64,000 nucleotides of DNA from the NCBI GenBank assembly GCA_000499405.2, contig HG738137.1, forward strand, positions 62,001 through 126,000, in the 5' to 3' direction. The notes under the pieces are model-generated. The model was not told the origin of the DNA and did no database searches. It worked only from the letters and a program-made list of their open reading frames with translations. Source of the DNA: Onchocerca volvulus. Lineage: Eukaryota; Nematoda; Chromadorea; Rhabditida; Onchocercidae. Below, in pieces: positions 23,373 through 42,049 of the stretch (position 1 is the stretch's first letter; every line of letters starts with the position of its first letter). The position numbers were made by a program, and so were the translations under genes.

Positions 23373-24313
23373 GTCGTTTGCAAGTGTGCGAATCTGCAAG
23401 ATTTGGAGAAACTGTAACAACCAAGAACAGAATCCAACCTTACAATTTTGTCACTGTCAGAAAGAAAAATAGCGACATATGTAATAAGTAATTTTTAAAT
23501 CTAATATCGAGTGATTAACAAAGTTGTTTGTCTTACAAATCTTTAAATCCATTTGAATTGTAATTTATTTAATAATATTGATAATTTTATTAAAATTTAA
23601 AAACAGCACCATCAGCATCAATTTAAAAACAGTTCAAATAGCACGTATTTCAATATTTTTTGTAATTTGATAAATTATACAAAAATTTTTCCTAATATAT
23701 AAGTAAAACAAATTTGGAAATCTTCTGAGTTGAAGAAAACACACAGGTAGTAGTAATTCAAAAACTGTGAATTAACCGAATCCACTCAAAACTTTAACTC
23801 AAACCATATTCTCAAATTGGCAGATTTACAAGGTGGGACGAAAATTTTCAGAATGGATTGCATAAATTTAATGGCTAACAAGTGTTTGCGTTAAAACCCG
23901 CCAATGTTGCCATATTTAATAAGAAATTAATTTCCGCGTCTTTGCTTCCTTTGTATTGATTGTTAGATTCTTTTCTTTCCGTTTGGCATAAGCTATGTGA
24001 ATTACATGATTATCCCTCCTTTTTTGGCTATAAATATGTGAACTGTTATCATTTATGTGATAGAGTATTCTTACGGCGTCAAATGCGTAATTATCTTAGT
24101 ACATCAGATCATCTGATGGCTGATTCAGCAAAATTGTTGTACTGAAATCTCATATTGGCAAGCTACTTGTAATCATAATGTGTATTTTGCAATAATAATT
24201 TTCTGCTGTTATGTAACGACGATTATACGTGTATTTTACATGAATGCAAATTATTGACATACAATTCTAAATTATAGGTTGGAAATTGCTATCAAGTCAA
24301 AAAAGTAAAGAAG
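23373..24313. other. Sequence after SL1 and 5' flank of CDC5L homologue
   Basis: From 23373 to about 23480 the sequence is complex (see SL1 entry); two frames stay open for about 33-43 codons without an ATG and match nothing I recognise. From 23480 to 24313 the DNA is AT-rich with no gene; the open frame at 23960-24145 begins without an ATG and lacks family features. A CTAAATTATAG acceptor (ending about 24278) lies some 35 bases before the next start codon and could receive a spliced leader. Confidence 0.4.
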
Positions 24314-30899
<6,586 letters not shown>

Positions 30900-33240
30900 G
30901 AAAGAAATATTTTGCTGTTGGATGTTTTTAATATGTGTTCAGTTTTGTGTTTTTCTTTCATTTGAATTTATTGGTGATATTATGTTTTGTTACTATTATA
31001 TGAAACTTTTTCTACTTGAAAATGTTAATGCAGAATTCCTACATAAATAAATATAGTTATTCATTCATAAAATATTTAGATAAGTAGAAAATTCCTGATT
31101 CAGACATGTTTTTAGTTCAGTCTGTTTTTCCTACTTTTTTTTTTTCAATATTTTAATATCCATTGATGAGTTAAGTGGATTTTATTGTTTTGACATTAAA
31201 ATTACATTATTTGATGTAATTAAATTCTCTAAAAATGTATGCTCTTAATCGAGTCATCTGATACTTTTACTGAGAGTGCCACAGCAGCAGAATTATAAAC
31301 CCAGGAAAAAAATTTTGGTTATTGGAATATTCTATTTAATTCAATTTATGTTGGTTTGATCGTTTAGTGATTGCTGAAATCATCCTGTTATTTTTGAATG
31401 TATTTTATATACATATAAATACGAATGTATGAATAGCAACAGGAGCCAAATTTTCTCTTCATACTTCTATATCATTCCTTATTTATCAGTTTTTCTGCGT
31501 TATGATAAAATAATCGGATGAAAGTTTTGTGGATGTTATAACCAGTAAATTTTTTAGTTATTTTTAATTAGCACTGGTACTCATTTACAAATTGTTGGAC
31601 TATTGGAAAATAGAAAATGAATGAACCAATGCAAATGACAACAGAAATATTGTACATTTGATAAAATGTCTGATACATTGTTCCAGAAAGATGAGAATGA
31701 ATTAAAAATCAGTAAAGATAAGAAGTTATACGTTAAAAAAAAAAAGTTTGATTGGTACCGCTGTTTATCCATAAATTGCCATGTTTTATGAAATTAAAAT
31801 TGGTGCCTCATATTTTAGAATTATTTCTGTTATTGCAACTTTTCGATTTTGGCAACATTATATATTTAAAATTGCTGTAACTGGTTTCAATAGCATTGAC
31901 AAAGATTAATAATTCATATTTTAGAATTGCTGTTTCTGCTATCACAATTTTTCAGGTTTGAGTAAATATTAGTAATATTATATATTGAAAAATGTATGAA
32001 TGAAATATTTTGCAAAAGAAATCAAAATATATTTCAAAAATGAAGAAACGGATAACCATAATCATTTGATTTTGAATTACAATTATCAGGGCGTGTCTAA
32101 TTAATTATGTGCATAAGTATTAATGTATGAATAACATTTACAACAGTCATTTTTATATTATTCGAGAAAGCTTCCTAAATGTTATTGGCCAAGTTATCTA
32201 ATCAGTCAATATTTCATTAAAGTCGGAAATTTTCCTTTTTTTTTGATTCAAAATTAGGGAAGAATATAATCTTTTATATGAATAGGAATTTTTAATTGAA
32301 CTATAATTAAAATTCTACTGAATTATTTATTTATTTAGCACACTAATTACCACACTAATTATCAAATTTTTTCATCAAGAAAATTCGAATAAAAAATTTT
32401 CATTGAAATTTGAAATTATAAAAGCGAAAAATTAATAGATAATAATCAGAAGATAACTTAATGTGAAAAGAAAAAAAAATCACAAAAAATTTGTAGTTAA
32501 TAATGCCACTGAGATTATTTAAGGTAAATTGAAAAATTAAATATAAAGCAGAATTTTCGAAGGACAACTATCACTTGTGATAATGGCTTAATTTTTTTTT
32601 TTTTTTTTTGATAACTTTGATTTTATGGATTATCGACTAAAATTGAACATTAGAATTATATTAATTATCATTCGTTATATATTTAATTAAATTATAAATT
32701 TATAATATGTATGATAACAGTTATTACTCGTTTTGTGGAATTGAAAATGTCAATTGTAAAATTATGATTTTTTTTTTTTTTTTTAAAGCAACTTATCAAA
32801 ATAATCAATGCTTCCAGTGATTCATTTCGAATTCACAAATTAGTTTTCTCGAATATATAGTTCTGTTATTTATAAAATGAATCATTATTCTTTAATTTTT
32901 TTTTTTTTTGTTAATATTTTTTATTGAAATTAGAATTAATCAGTAGCTAAATTATTTATTCATTTATTTGTATTATATTCATACATCATTATTGTTTTAA
33001 TTGTTTGAACTGAATTCATATATTATTATAATTTTATTACTGTTTGACAGAAATATATTATTACATTAATGCATATACATATATAATTTATTTCATTTTT
33101 GTTTTAAAAATTGACAAAGTTGGAATATTTCTATAAATCTGACCAATCAGTTTTATTAATTGATTTTTACATTTTTCTCTTTTTTTTTTTTTTTTCATCT
33201 TTAAAATCGAATGAAATTCCCTTTCTCATGATTCATTCAT
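30900..33240. other. CDC5L homologue 3' UTR and AT-rich spacer
   Basis: After the stop codon a plausible polyadenylation signal lies at 31046-31051. The rest is AT-rich with several T-runs (32592-32609, 32769-32784, 32898-32909) and no ORF of coding character. I see no RNA gene or transposon. Confidence 0.5.
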
Positions 33241-33245
33241 CAGCA

Positions 33246-33545
33246 TATCGGTCAAAAAACCGAAAGAAATAGCCAATACCAGAATGGTATCATAATCCGA
33301 CCCTTAACCTTTTTCACATATCCTTCGAGTATCCGGTAATGGCTAATGGTCATACAATACAAGGAGTTCTACTAATCCTATAATGCTGTCCAACTTGAAG
33401 TGGATCATGACGACGAAGCATACAATGGTTTTAAAAGTGATAAAAGCACATGGTATCTTATCTACCGTATCCGGTAAATATGTATTCGATCAAGTAACTA
33501 ACCGTATTCGGTTAAATAATTAACAACCATTTCCGGTTTTATAAC
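33246..33545. other. Cluster of short palindromes with CCGGTA/CGGTTA half-sites
   Basis: A compact, less AT-rich 300-base stretch inside the gene desert. It contains ATACCA-GAA-TGGTAT (33276-33290), TACCG-TATC-CGGTA (33463-33476), TAACCG-TATT-CGGTTA (33499-33514), CGGTCAAAAAACCG (33249-33262) and single half-sites ATCCGGTAAT (about 33331) and TTTCCGGTTT (about 33530). Repeated dyads of one kind suggest binding sites for a dimeric DNA-binding protein (Grainyhead/CP2-type sites are AACCGGTT-like) or the relic of an element end. The function is unknown. Confidence 0.5.
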
Positions 33546-33948
33546 TAATAAACGATTTATAATTTATTTATATCAAAACTTTTTAAATTATTTTTCGTAT
33601 TTATAATTTTTCACTTTTGAAATGTAATAATGATAAAATTGAATATTTTAAAATATTTCCTGAATTTAAAATCATTTTATAAATATTTTAAAGGGAAAGA
33701 TTTAAAAAGAGAATATTTTAAAGTTAAGCAAATTTTCGAGTAGTATATTCGAAATATAATCATACAATTACGGGAAAAAGGAAAGATGTCAAATATATTG
33801 AAGAGATAGTAAATTGACATTTCAAATTTCATTTATTCCAAATTTTGATGCTACTTTAAATAACAGCAAATTATAATTATTTGCATATTTTGCTTACTAC
33901 TATTGATTTGTTTCATTCATATTTGTCGCGAAATAATGATAATAATTA

Positions 33949-33966
33949 AATGACAATAATAATAAT

Positions 33967-34062
<96 letters not shown>

Positions 34063-34066
34063 CAAT
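33949..34066. repeat. (TAA)n trinucleotide microsatellite
   Basis: More than 30 nearly perfect ATA/TAA units, with minor interruptions at the ends. The poly-Leu reading frame on the opposite strand is an artefact of this repeat. The tract is noncoding and likely length-polymorphic. Confidence 0.97.
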
Positions 34067-37000
34067 AATAACGAATATTAATAATAGTAAAAAATGACAA
34101 AAATGATTTCAGTTATCATAGTTAAAATAATTCAGCTATATCGATATCGTAAATAGTTCTATTATCGATGTTTTCATTAACTTGACATATCATTTATCTT
34201 AAATTGTTATTTATAATAAGTATTCTGTTTTCTCTTATTTGTATGAATGTTTGATCATTATTATCACCATTTTTTGTCAATTATTGTAAATTATTGCTTA
34301 TTATCATTGAAAATGATATCGAAAATATATGCTATTTTGCTTTAAAAACTTTTCGAATTTTTTTTCGCAAATTTTTAACTATTCAAAACTTTTCCAGCCT
34401 TATGAAGGTCAGCAAAAATCATTTAACTTTTAAACATTTTGATAGTTAATGGGAATAGTAAACAAAATGTTTCGATAGGATAGGAAATGGTAAAATGATT
34501 GTTTGAAAAATGTAACACTTGTTTGCAAATAGATAAACATATCGATCCATCAATCCGTCTATCTATTTGTTGGTATTTGAAATGAGGGAAAAGATAATGG
34601 AAGAAGAAAGGGAAAGTGGACGGATGGAGACAGGTGACAAGAAGTAACAAAAAAAAAAAAGAAAAAGGAGAGGTAAAATGGATAAGGTTGATTTAACTGC
34701 GCGAGAATGACTTTCATCTTTGCAAGGTCATTTCGATCATAAAATACAAATTGTTCTATTATAAATTAAACACACTTTTATCTTTCATTTTTATACATAT
34801 TTCGCTTTATTTTAACTGATTCTTTTGTAAACATACAAGCATCAATTATCATTCAATAATTTTGTTTAATTTGTTTGAAACTTTTATCAATTAATTTAAA
34901 AGATTATTTCTTCCGAAATAACTGTTTATTCATTTTAAAAATATTTCAAATACTACTTCTGACCCTTTATTTTTTCTTTTAAACAGTTATTAAATTTAAA
35001 ATGATAGACATAACATTTTTTCTTTTTCTTTTTGAAAAAATATTATTGAATATTGTTTTGATAGTTTTTTCGTTTTCTTTCCTTTTGTTCTTTATTTTTG
35101 CTTTTCTTTTTTTTTTTTTTTTTGAAAAGTTTGAATTTCTTTTCTATCCCTTTTCTAATTATTTTTCGTACTATATTCATTGTATTATCAGTATATCAAA
35201 ATTGATATGAGATAATGAAATGATGAAAATAAATTGTTTGAGCAAACAATAAAGTAAGCTTACTGAAACAATGAAAGACAAATATTTCGGCATGCAATCT
35301 GCATGTGCATGCACGCGCGCTGTGTGTGTTTTAGTTTATCAATTTATGAATGCATGCAGCAGCTGTTCATGCAGCTGCACTTTTATTCAAATTCTTCAAC
35401 ATTACTTACTCATTTTCCTCTTTCTACTACTACCATTTGTTCATGTCAAAATTGCGAACACATCTGTACCAAAAATGAAATGATTATATCAAATGCTTTA
35501 GCTATCATCTCCGATTACTAAAATTCCGACTCTTCTTCGATCCATATGTTAACCATATGAAAATAATTCCGATATCAAATATTCAATTTATTAAATTTAA
35601 AATATTCAATTTTATCAATATATATGTATAATAGATAAACACGCATATATTTGTTTTTATCTTTTACACTTAACACATATAAATATAAGTGAACTAAATT
35701 AATTACAAATTGTAATCTTTTTGGAATTATTTTATTGCATATGTTAATGAATAAGTGAAGACTAAATTACAGTAAATAAAATAAGTAAGTAAAGAATAAA
35801 TTGCAAGTAATCAAATAATTTTTTACTTTTGTAATTAATTAATTGTATATTTCAAAAATTAACGTTATTTTTCTTTTTTTTCCTTTTTTTTAAATACATT
35901 TTCAACAAATTGAACCCAATAAATGATGCTTTATGCACAATCGATTTGACTTTGTTGATAGCCAAATTTTCATCGTTGAAAAATGATGAAATAATGTATT
36001 TGCTAGAAATGAAGTTAATCAAAAATCAATTATGCTAAATTGTCATTTTCAACTGCCATCCTTCATTCCTATTCCATCCATCGCATCTGAACGAATCATT
36101 TACGATTGAAGCATTTCAAATTGAGAATAGCAGAGAAACCAAACAAAAAAAAAGAAAAAAAAACGAAAAATTGAAATTGAACTATCGAAAAAAATTAAGA
36201 GAGGAAGAATTATCTAAGGAAAGAATAACAAAATTCCATCGCACTTAAAAAAAATTAATTGTAAAAAGAAATTCTATAATTTTTTCATTAATTTTTCAAT
36301 ATTCATTTTTTTTCATTCCTATTTTTCACTAAAATTAGCTTTTACAAAAATAATTGCTATCAAATTGAATATTACTAATATTCGTATTGCTCATTTAATA
36401 TTTTGACTTCAGAAAATTTTAAAAATACATTTTTTTCGGAATATTTACTTCAATGTTTAGGAATTAATGAAATATTTTTTAAATTAGCTAAAAGCAAAAG
36501 CTAGTAAAAAATAATAGGAAAAGAAAAAAGTGAAAAAATGAAAAAATATATTTGTTTGATAAAACTGTTAACTTCACTGTTATTATTCCCATCTCCCTAT
36601 TTGTACACTTTCTAACTCAATTCAATTATCGATTATGAATTCTTTTTTTTGCTAACTTTAAATTTCTTATAAGTCTGAATTCTCATAAATTTATTTTCTA
36701 TAGAATGTTTACTTTCTTCGAAATATTTGAAGTGTTCCGAAAGTTTTTCATATTATTTATAAATCAAAACCATTATGATAATTAATAATATTTTTTATGT
36801 TCACATTTGTCTATGAAAATCATTTTCTTTTTTTTGCATATAGCAAATATTAATGATTGCGTGTTGAATTTTTAATTTTATACAAAAGTGCATGTCATTT
36901 AATTGAAATATTAATTTTTCATTTTTTTCTTTTTTTTTTTTTTTGTAAAAATCTTTTCAAAATTAATAAATAATCATACAGAGTATTATGTAAATGTGTA

Positions 37001-38730
37001 TAAATGATAATATTCATTTAACAGATCAATTTTCACATTAATAAATCTTTGAAAGAAAAATTCCTAAAAAATTTTATGTAATTATATGTACTTTATATAT
37101 CGGAATTAAATTAATCATAACAATATTATTAATATTTTCATTATTAAAATTATCATTATTGTCATGATAGCGATATGTTTCATAATGTTAATTGTCATCA
37201 TTGCAAGATGATAATACAACGATAATACATTGTATTTTAAATATATACAGATATATACTTGCATATAGATCAACTCACATACAAAAATTATCATTACGCT
37301 TCTAGAATTAATTTAATTAATTTAAATTAATTTAACTTTATAAAATAAAATTAAATTAATGAGAAATGCACAAAGTAATTATTTTTATATCAATACAAAT
37401 ACAAATGATATACATATATAGATTCATGCACAATATAAATATGTTTGCAAGCAAATGCATGCACATATCAAATCATAAATATATGCCTGCACGCTTGCAA
37501 CGTGAATGCAAACGCAATGCATGCATTTGCATGCATATGGACATATTTGTACGTTTTTTTCATGCTCAAACAACTGAAGAACAAAGATTGTGAAGAGTTA
37601 AAAATATTGATGTTATCAGCATTTTTAACTTAAATTTTTATTCCCTTTAACCGACAATTTAATGAAAAATATTTGAAGAGTATCATAAAAATTATTTGAT
37701 ATCCTTTCTGTGTTCATAGTACCATCAATATTTGTCGACAAAAGCCAACGGGTGGTATATTTGGTTCAATCATTTTGCTCCGATTCATTTCGAAATTTGA
37801 ACAATTACTAAAATCTAAAATGTTACAATTTATTCCCTATCATGTAAGTATCCCTCCATGGGGTAATAGTAATACTACTAAAATGATACATCATTTGTTA
37901 GCCAACACGAAAAACTGGTTAGTAGTCATCATGTCACCCCTGCATGGACATTTATTATATCATTTCGATCAATGGATTTATCATCAAAAAATGTCATCAA
38001 TAAATTTCAATTATCAGAAATGAAAAGCAAGAATAAACTGTTTTCTCATAATAATCAAATCAGTTTCTATAATTGTATTTGGATTGTCTTTTGATAAAAA
38101 TAGAAATTAAAAATAACGATTTTACATCAAGTATAAAATAATCTTTCAATCTATTATTATTTCTTCAGTTAAAATTTGATAATTGTTAAAAACTGAGCAA
38201 TTATTTTAAGTTATAACTTTTCAAAATTTTAAATCAAAAACTAACAGATATAAAGTTTGAAAAAAGAAGGTAATCGGTTGTTGTTGTTTTTTTGCAATTT
38301 TAATATTGATTGATTGAATTTTGTAAAAATGTAAAAAGAAAAATTCAGTCGCATTGAAATATATCATATTTGAACAAATATGTAATGCTTGGAAATCTGA
38401 AGCATTGAAAGAATGATAATTAATATTGGCAGTTTAATTAATATTAATAATTAATGAGCTTTAAATAATTATTTATTAATATAACTGTATAGTTGAAAAA
38501 CAAAAAGTCTTTTGATTATTTGGATAAACAATTGAAATGTTTATTACAACAAATCTTTCGCTGCAATATTTTGCATAATATGCATTTCATCGTTTTCAAG
38601 TAAATAACCTTTAACCTTTGCATTATTCTTTTTGCAGTCTTTTATTCTTTCCAATATTCATCAATCATTATTTTGATTTAGGATTGAGATAAATCTATTG
38701 TTTTCGTTATAAGATTACCAAAATGATAAT
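34067..38730. other. Gene desert, AT-rich, with two TGCATGC-rich islands
   Basis: No gene recognised. Two stretches stand out from the background: 35288-35392 (GGCATGCAATC, TGCATGTGCATGCACGCGCG, ATGCATGCAGCAGCTG) and 37450-37545 (AAATGCATGCACA, GAATGCAAACGCAATGCATG, ATTTGCATGCATATGG). Both are rich in GCATGC and carry octamer-like ATTTGCAT/ATGCAAA sites, which could be enhancer sequence for the POU gene 10 kb away. Open frames at 37366-37633 and 37775-38023 cross such sequence without family motifs. Confidence 0.4.
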
Positions 38731-38848
38731 AATGGTGCTGACCTTTCGAATCATATTCTTTATGATGGTAACCTTTCGAACTTTGTTCACTGCAATGGTA
38801 ACCTTTCAAGCTTTATTTTTTATAATAGTAATCGATCGAATTTATTGC
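38731..38848. repeat. Degenerate tandem repeat, about 30-base unit
   Basis: Four head-to-tail units of the form ATGGTAACCTTTCGAA followed by a T-rich tail: starts at about 38731 (ATGGTGCTGACCTTTCGAA), 38764, 38794 (ACCTTTCAAGC) and 38825 (TAGTAATCGATCGAA). Each ends in TTTAT or TTCA-type sequence. Noncoding. Confidence 0.7.
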
Positions 38849-41408
38849 TAAAACAAAAAAAAAGAGAAAGATGAAATATTGGATAATCTTCAAATAATTG
38901 TAATATATCTATGAAGTAATGCCAATTTTGTTGCATTATTTGCAAAAAACTGAAAAATGTTGCATTCTGAAATTCCAATTCTTTTTAATTTAATTTTCAA
39001 AAATTTTTAGATTTGTAAATTTTTTAAATTGCAGAAAAACTTAACTATTTAAGTAATTCTACTAATTTTGCGTAGTTTTAAGTAAAAATTCATAATATTT
39101 TATAAGAATTAATAATGCATTAAATTAATTTTTAAACAACGATTAAATTGAAATTAAATAAATGTTGCATAAGAAAGCACCAAAAAAAAAAAAAAAAAAA
39201 ACAAGGTTTATATCATATTTCATTTTCAGAAATGATATTTTTTATAATTTAAATATCTATTGAAATAAAAATTTTTTTAGTGACAAATTGTGTAAATAAA
39301 TCAAATTACATAATTCATTATAAACATCATAATTTTTTATCTTAAATTTAAATATTATGATTTAATTGATAATTTTATTTTGATTGAAAATATGATAATA
39401 ATATTTCAAATTTTCTTCTTTGAAAAATATTATACAATTTGATTTACTATTGTCTTTCATTCATTAGCATATTGAAACAAAACTATTCGGCATAATACGG
39501 TAATATGATGGTAAAAGTACTCGTATTGATGGATGAAGAATGAATGATGGTTGAAGAAAAGAGCAGCTGATCATGATAGGAGCCTGAATTGAAACGAGAA
39601 ATTTGGAAGGTCGAAATGGGTTCAGGATGATGAATAGGACTTTATCTGATATATTTCACAAATCTATACTGCTACTACTACTCATCTTTTCACAATCCAT
39701 CCACGAAATATCATTCGAGTGAAATTTGTCAATTCATTTTCTGTCAACCTCTTGTCCATACATCTCAGGTTATCACTCAGAAGAACCTATTGTTCGAGGT
39801 TTTGATTCCTGTGGACTTTTACGATGCCATTCACAAAAAAACAAAAATTCCTTTAAACATGAATAAACGGTTTTTCTTCCTTCAAGTATTGGCTAAACCT
39901 TCTTGACCTTTCACCCAAAAACTATTCATTTTCCAATGACATGAGAGTAACGATATAATATTCTAATAGCTATGCAACAAAGAACAGAAAAAAAAAAAAT
40001 CGTCAATTTGCTTCATTTATTTGCTAAAAAATTTATTTTGTCAAATTTTTATATCAATTTTTAGAAAAAAAGAAAAAATTACCATTTGTTTTTCTTCTTT
40101 TTTCTCTTTTTCTTTTTCTGTGCTAAAAATATTCAAAAAAAAGCAAAAAAAACTTAATTAAATTTACTGTTACTTAAACTTTTTCATTAAGTATTTTTCA
40201 AAATATATTTTGAAAAAAAATAATAACAAATAATTTTTAATAAAAAAGAGAAATGGATATTTTAATGAATTAAAGAGATCAAATTACACTTTTAATCCCT
40301 CAATAATATTGATCAATATTTAGTGATACATTGAAAATTTTCGAAATATATTGGACGATACGGATTATTGTTGTCATACTGTATACATTTCAACGCTTAA
40401 TGAACAAATGCCAATAAAATGTCACATCATTTTTGTGACAGAAAAGATCACTTCAATAATTTTTGTTCCTATTTCGTAACACCCAACTATATTAAAATTA
40501 CAATTTTAATTCTTTTTAATGAAATTGATGACTGATAGCTTTTCGTCATTACCCATCAGGAGGTATTATCATCACTTGATATCATCATCATTCAAGGATT
40601 CAATCATTCATTTGCAATTTGAACGAAGCATTTTCTCTGCTGTGAAATAAAAGAACATTAAATTTTGAAATAAAAGAACATTGAGCAGTTCAAAGCTGTC
40701 AAATTTTGAAGAAGTGCTAATAAAGAAGGAGAAGAAGATAAATCTATATTTGTATTATTTATCATTCAAAATATTAAATAAAATTAAAGTTTGACAAATT
40801 TGACATCCTCGAAACTAATAATTCGATCCATTTGATTCTGATGATGCCATAAATGAAAAGACAATGCAATCCAATGATTGATATTCAATTTAATATCAAT
40901 AAATTTAAATTTTATTCCTTTTTAAAGAAGAAAATTTTTCGTTGTTATAATGTATGATATGATTGTATTAAAAATATTTTACAATTTTTTTATCTTTCTC
41001 ACTTTTCTTTCCTTAATTTTCTCATTTTTTTCTTTGTTTCATTCATTTCCTTTTTTTTTTTCAATTTTTTTTTTCATTTTTTTTTTTTTTAAGATTGTTT
41101 CATTTCACATTGAATATTAATTCTGATGAATGAATTATTCCTCGAATCTTGAAAAATTTATCAAAAATTTATCCAAATTGTGATTAGTAAAGTTTCATTG
41201 TTAGAAAATAATCATTTCATTGTAATTAAGTCATTTTTATAATTTATTCGTGCTATATGTATTGCGAATAAATCATTAAAATAAATAAATAAACAATTAA
41301 ATGAATGAATATATATTTAAAATGGGGAAATGCTTTTAAATCGTAAATTTCCCGTTTATGGTTAAAATTTTTAAATTTAAACAGATAAATTTTCCGTATC
41401 GAATAATT
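38849..41408. other. Gene desert with a less AT-rich island at 39480-39960
   Basis: Mostly AT-rich with no gene. The segment 39480-39960 has markedly more complex sequence and stays open in several frames on both strands for about 50 codons, but none starts with ATG, shows a family motif, or is bounded by convincing splice sites on both sides. It may be conserved noncoding DNA or exons of an unrecognised transcript. A TGTCACA/TGTGACA inverted repeat lies at 40420-40440. Confidence 0.35.
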
Positions 41409-41720
41409 TCGAAAAAAAAAAAAAAAAAAGGTTCTATTCATCGATGGATATATCCGGTTGCCTATTTTCATACAATAAATAGTAATATCATTTCCAACAA
41501 TGCGAAATCGTAACGGATTAATTAGATCGGAAATCTTGAAGATATTATTCATCCTTCTATTGATCATGTCAAGTGTGAGAATTCGGCCATGAATAATACT
41601 TTGTTCATCCGATACATGCATCTTTTTAACAGTAGTAATAAATAGATCCGCGTGATATTGAGGATTTTCTACAGGAATTATTAAACTTTGATCATCGATT
41701 TTGAAATTGAGATTTTGCAT
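41409..41720 (-). other. Coding-like ORF fragment of unknown identity
   Basis: A minus-strand frame starting at ATG 41720 reads about 95 residues of balanced composition (MQNLNFKIDDQSLIIPVENP at its start, then QYHADLFITTVKKMHVSDEQ, and ending KIGNRIYPSMNR) before running into a poly-A/T tract and Phe-rich translation. ENPQYH contains an NPxY motif, as found in receptor juxtamembrane regions, but no kinase or other domain follows. A GTATGA donor-like site lies near its end. It may be an exon of an unrecognised gene, a decayed gene fragment, or chance. Confidence 0.2.
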
Positions 41721-41869
41721 GCTCTATTTTTCTTTTCTTTTTTCACCTTTTTTCTTTCTTCTTCAATTATCTTTTTTTTCTTTTTTATCACCACTTCTAT
41801 TAAGTCCACTTGTTCGTATTATATTTTATTCATGGAATACTTCAATAATCTTCAAAGGATACCGCTAAA

Positions 41870-42049
41870 ATGGTAGTGTCATCGATATTTTCTTCACGAA
41901 AATGTCAAACCATCAACCGTGATTATTATTACTACCAACCAACAGTGTCACCAGAAAAATACATTCCAATGGTTCCTCGCATATATTTGCATAATATATG
42001 TAATTTATTCATCAAATTGATTTGTTTCGTTTGTCGAAATTTGTTTTAA
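41870..42049 (+). other. Short ORF, 59 codons, unknown
   Basis: Starts MVVSSIFSSRKCQTINRDYY, continues with a Pro/Tyr-rich stretch (QPTVSPEKYIPMVPRIYLHN) and ends in a hydrophobic segment (LFIKLICFVCRNLF). The central part has coding-like composition. No homologue is recognised, and isolated ORFs of this length occur by chance in such DNA. Confidence 0.15.

Noticed and set aside
33900..34100. Open frame of almost pure leucine on the minus strand
   Set aside because: It is the translation of the (TAA)n microsatellite and has no other coding evidence.
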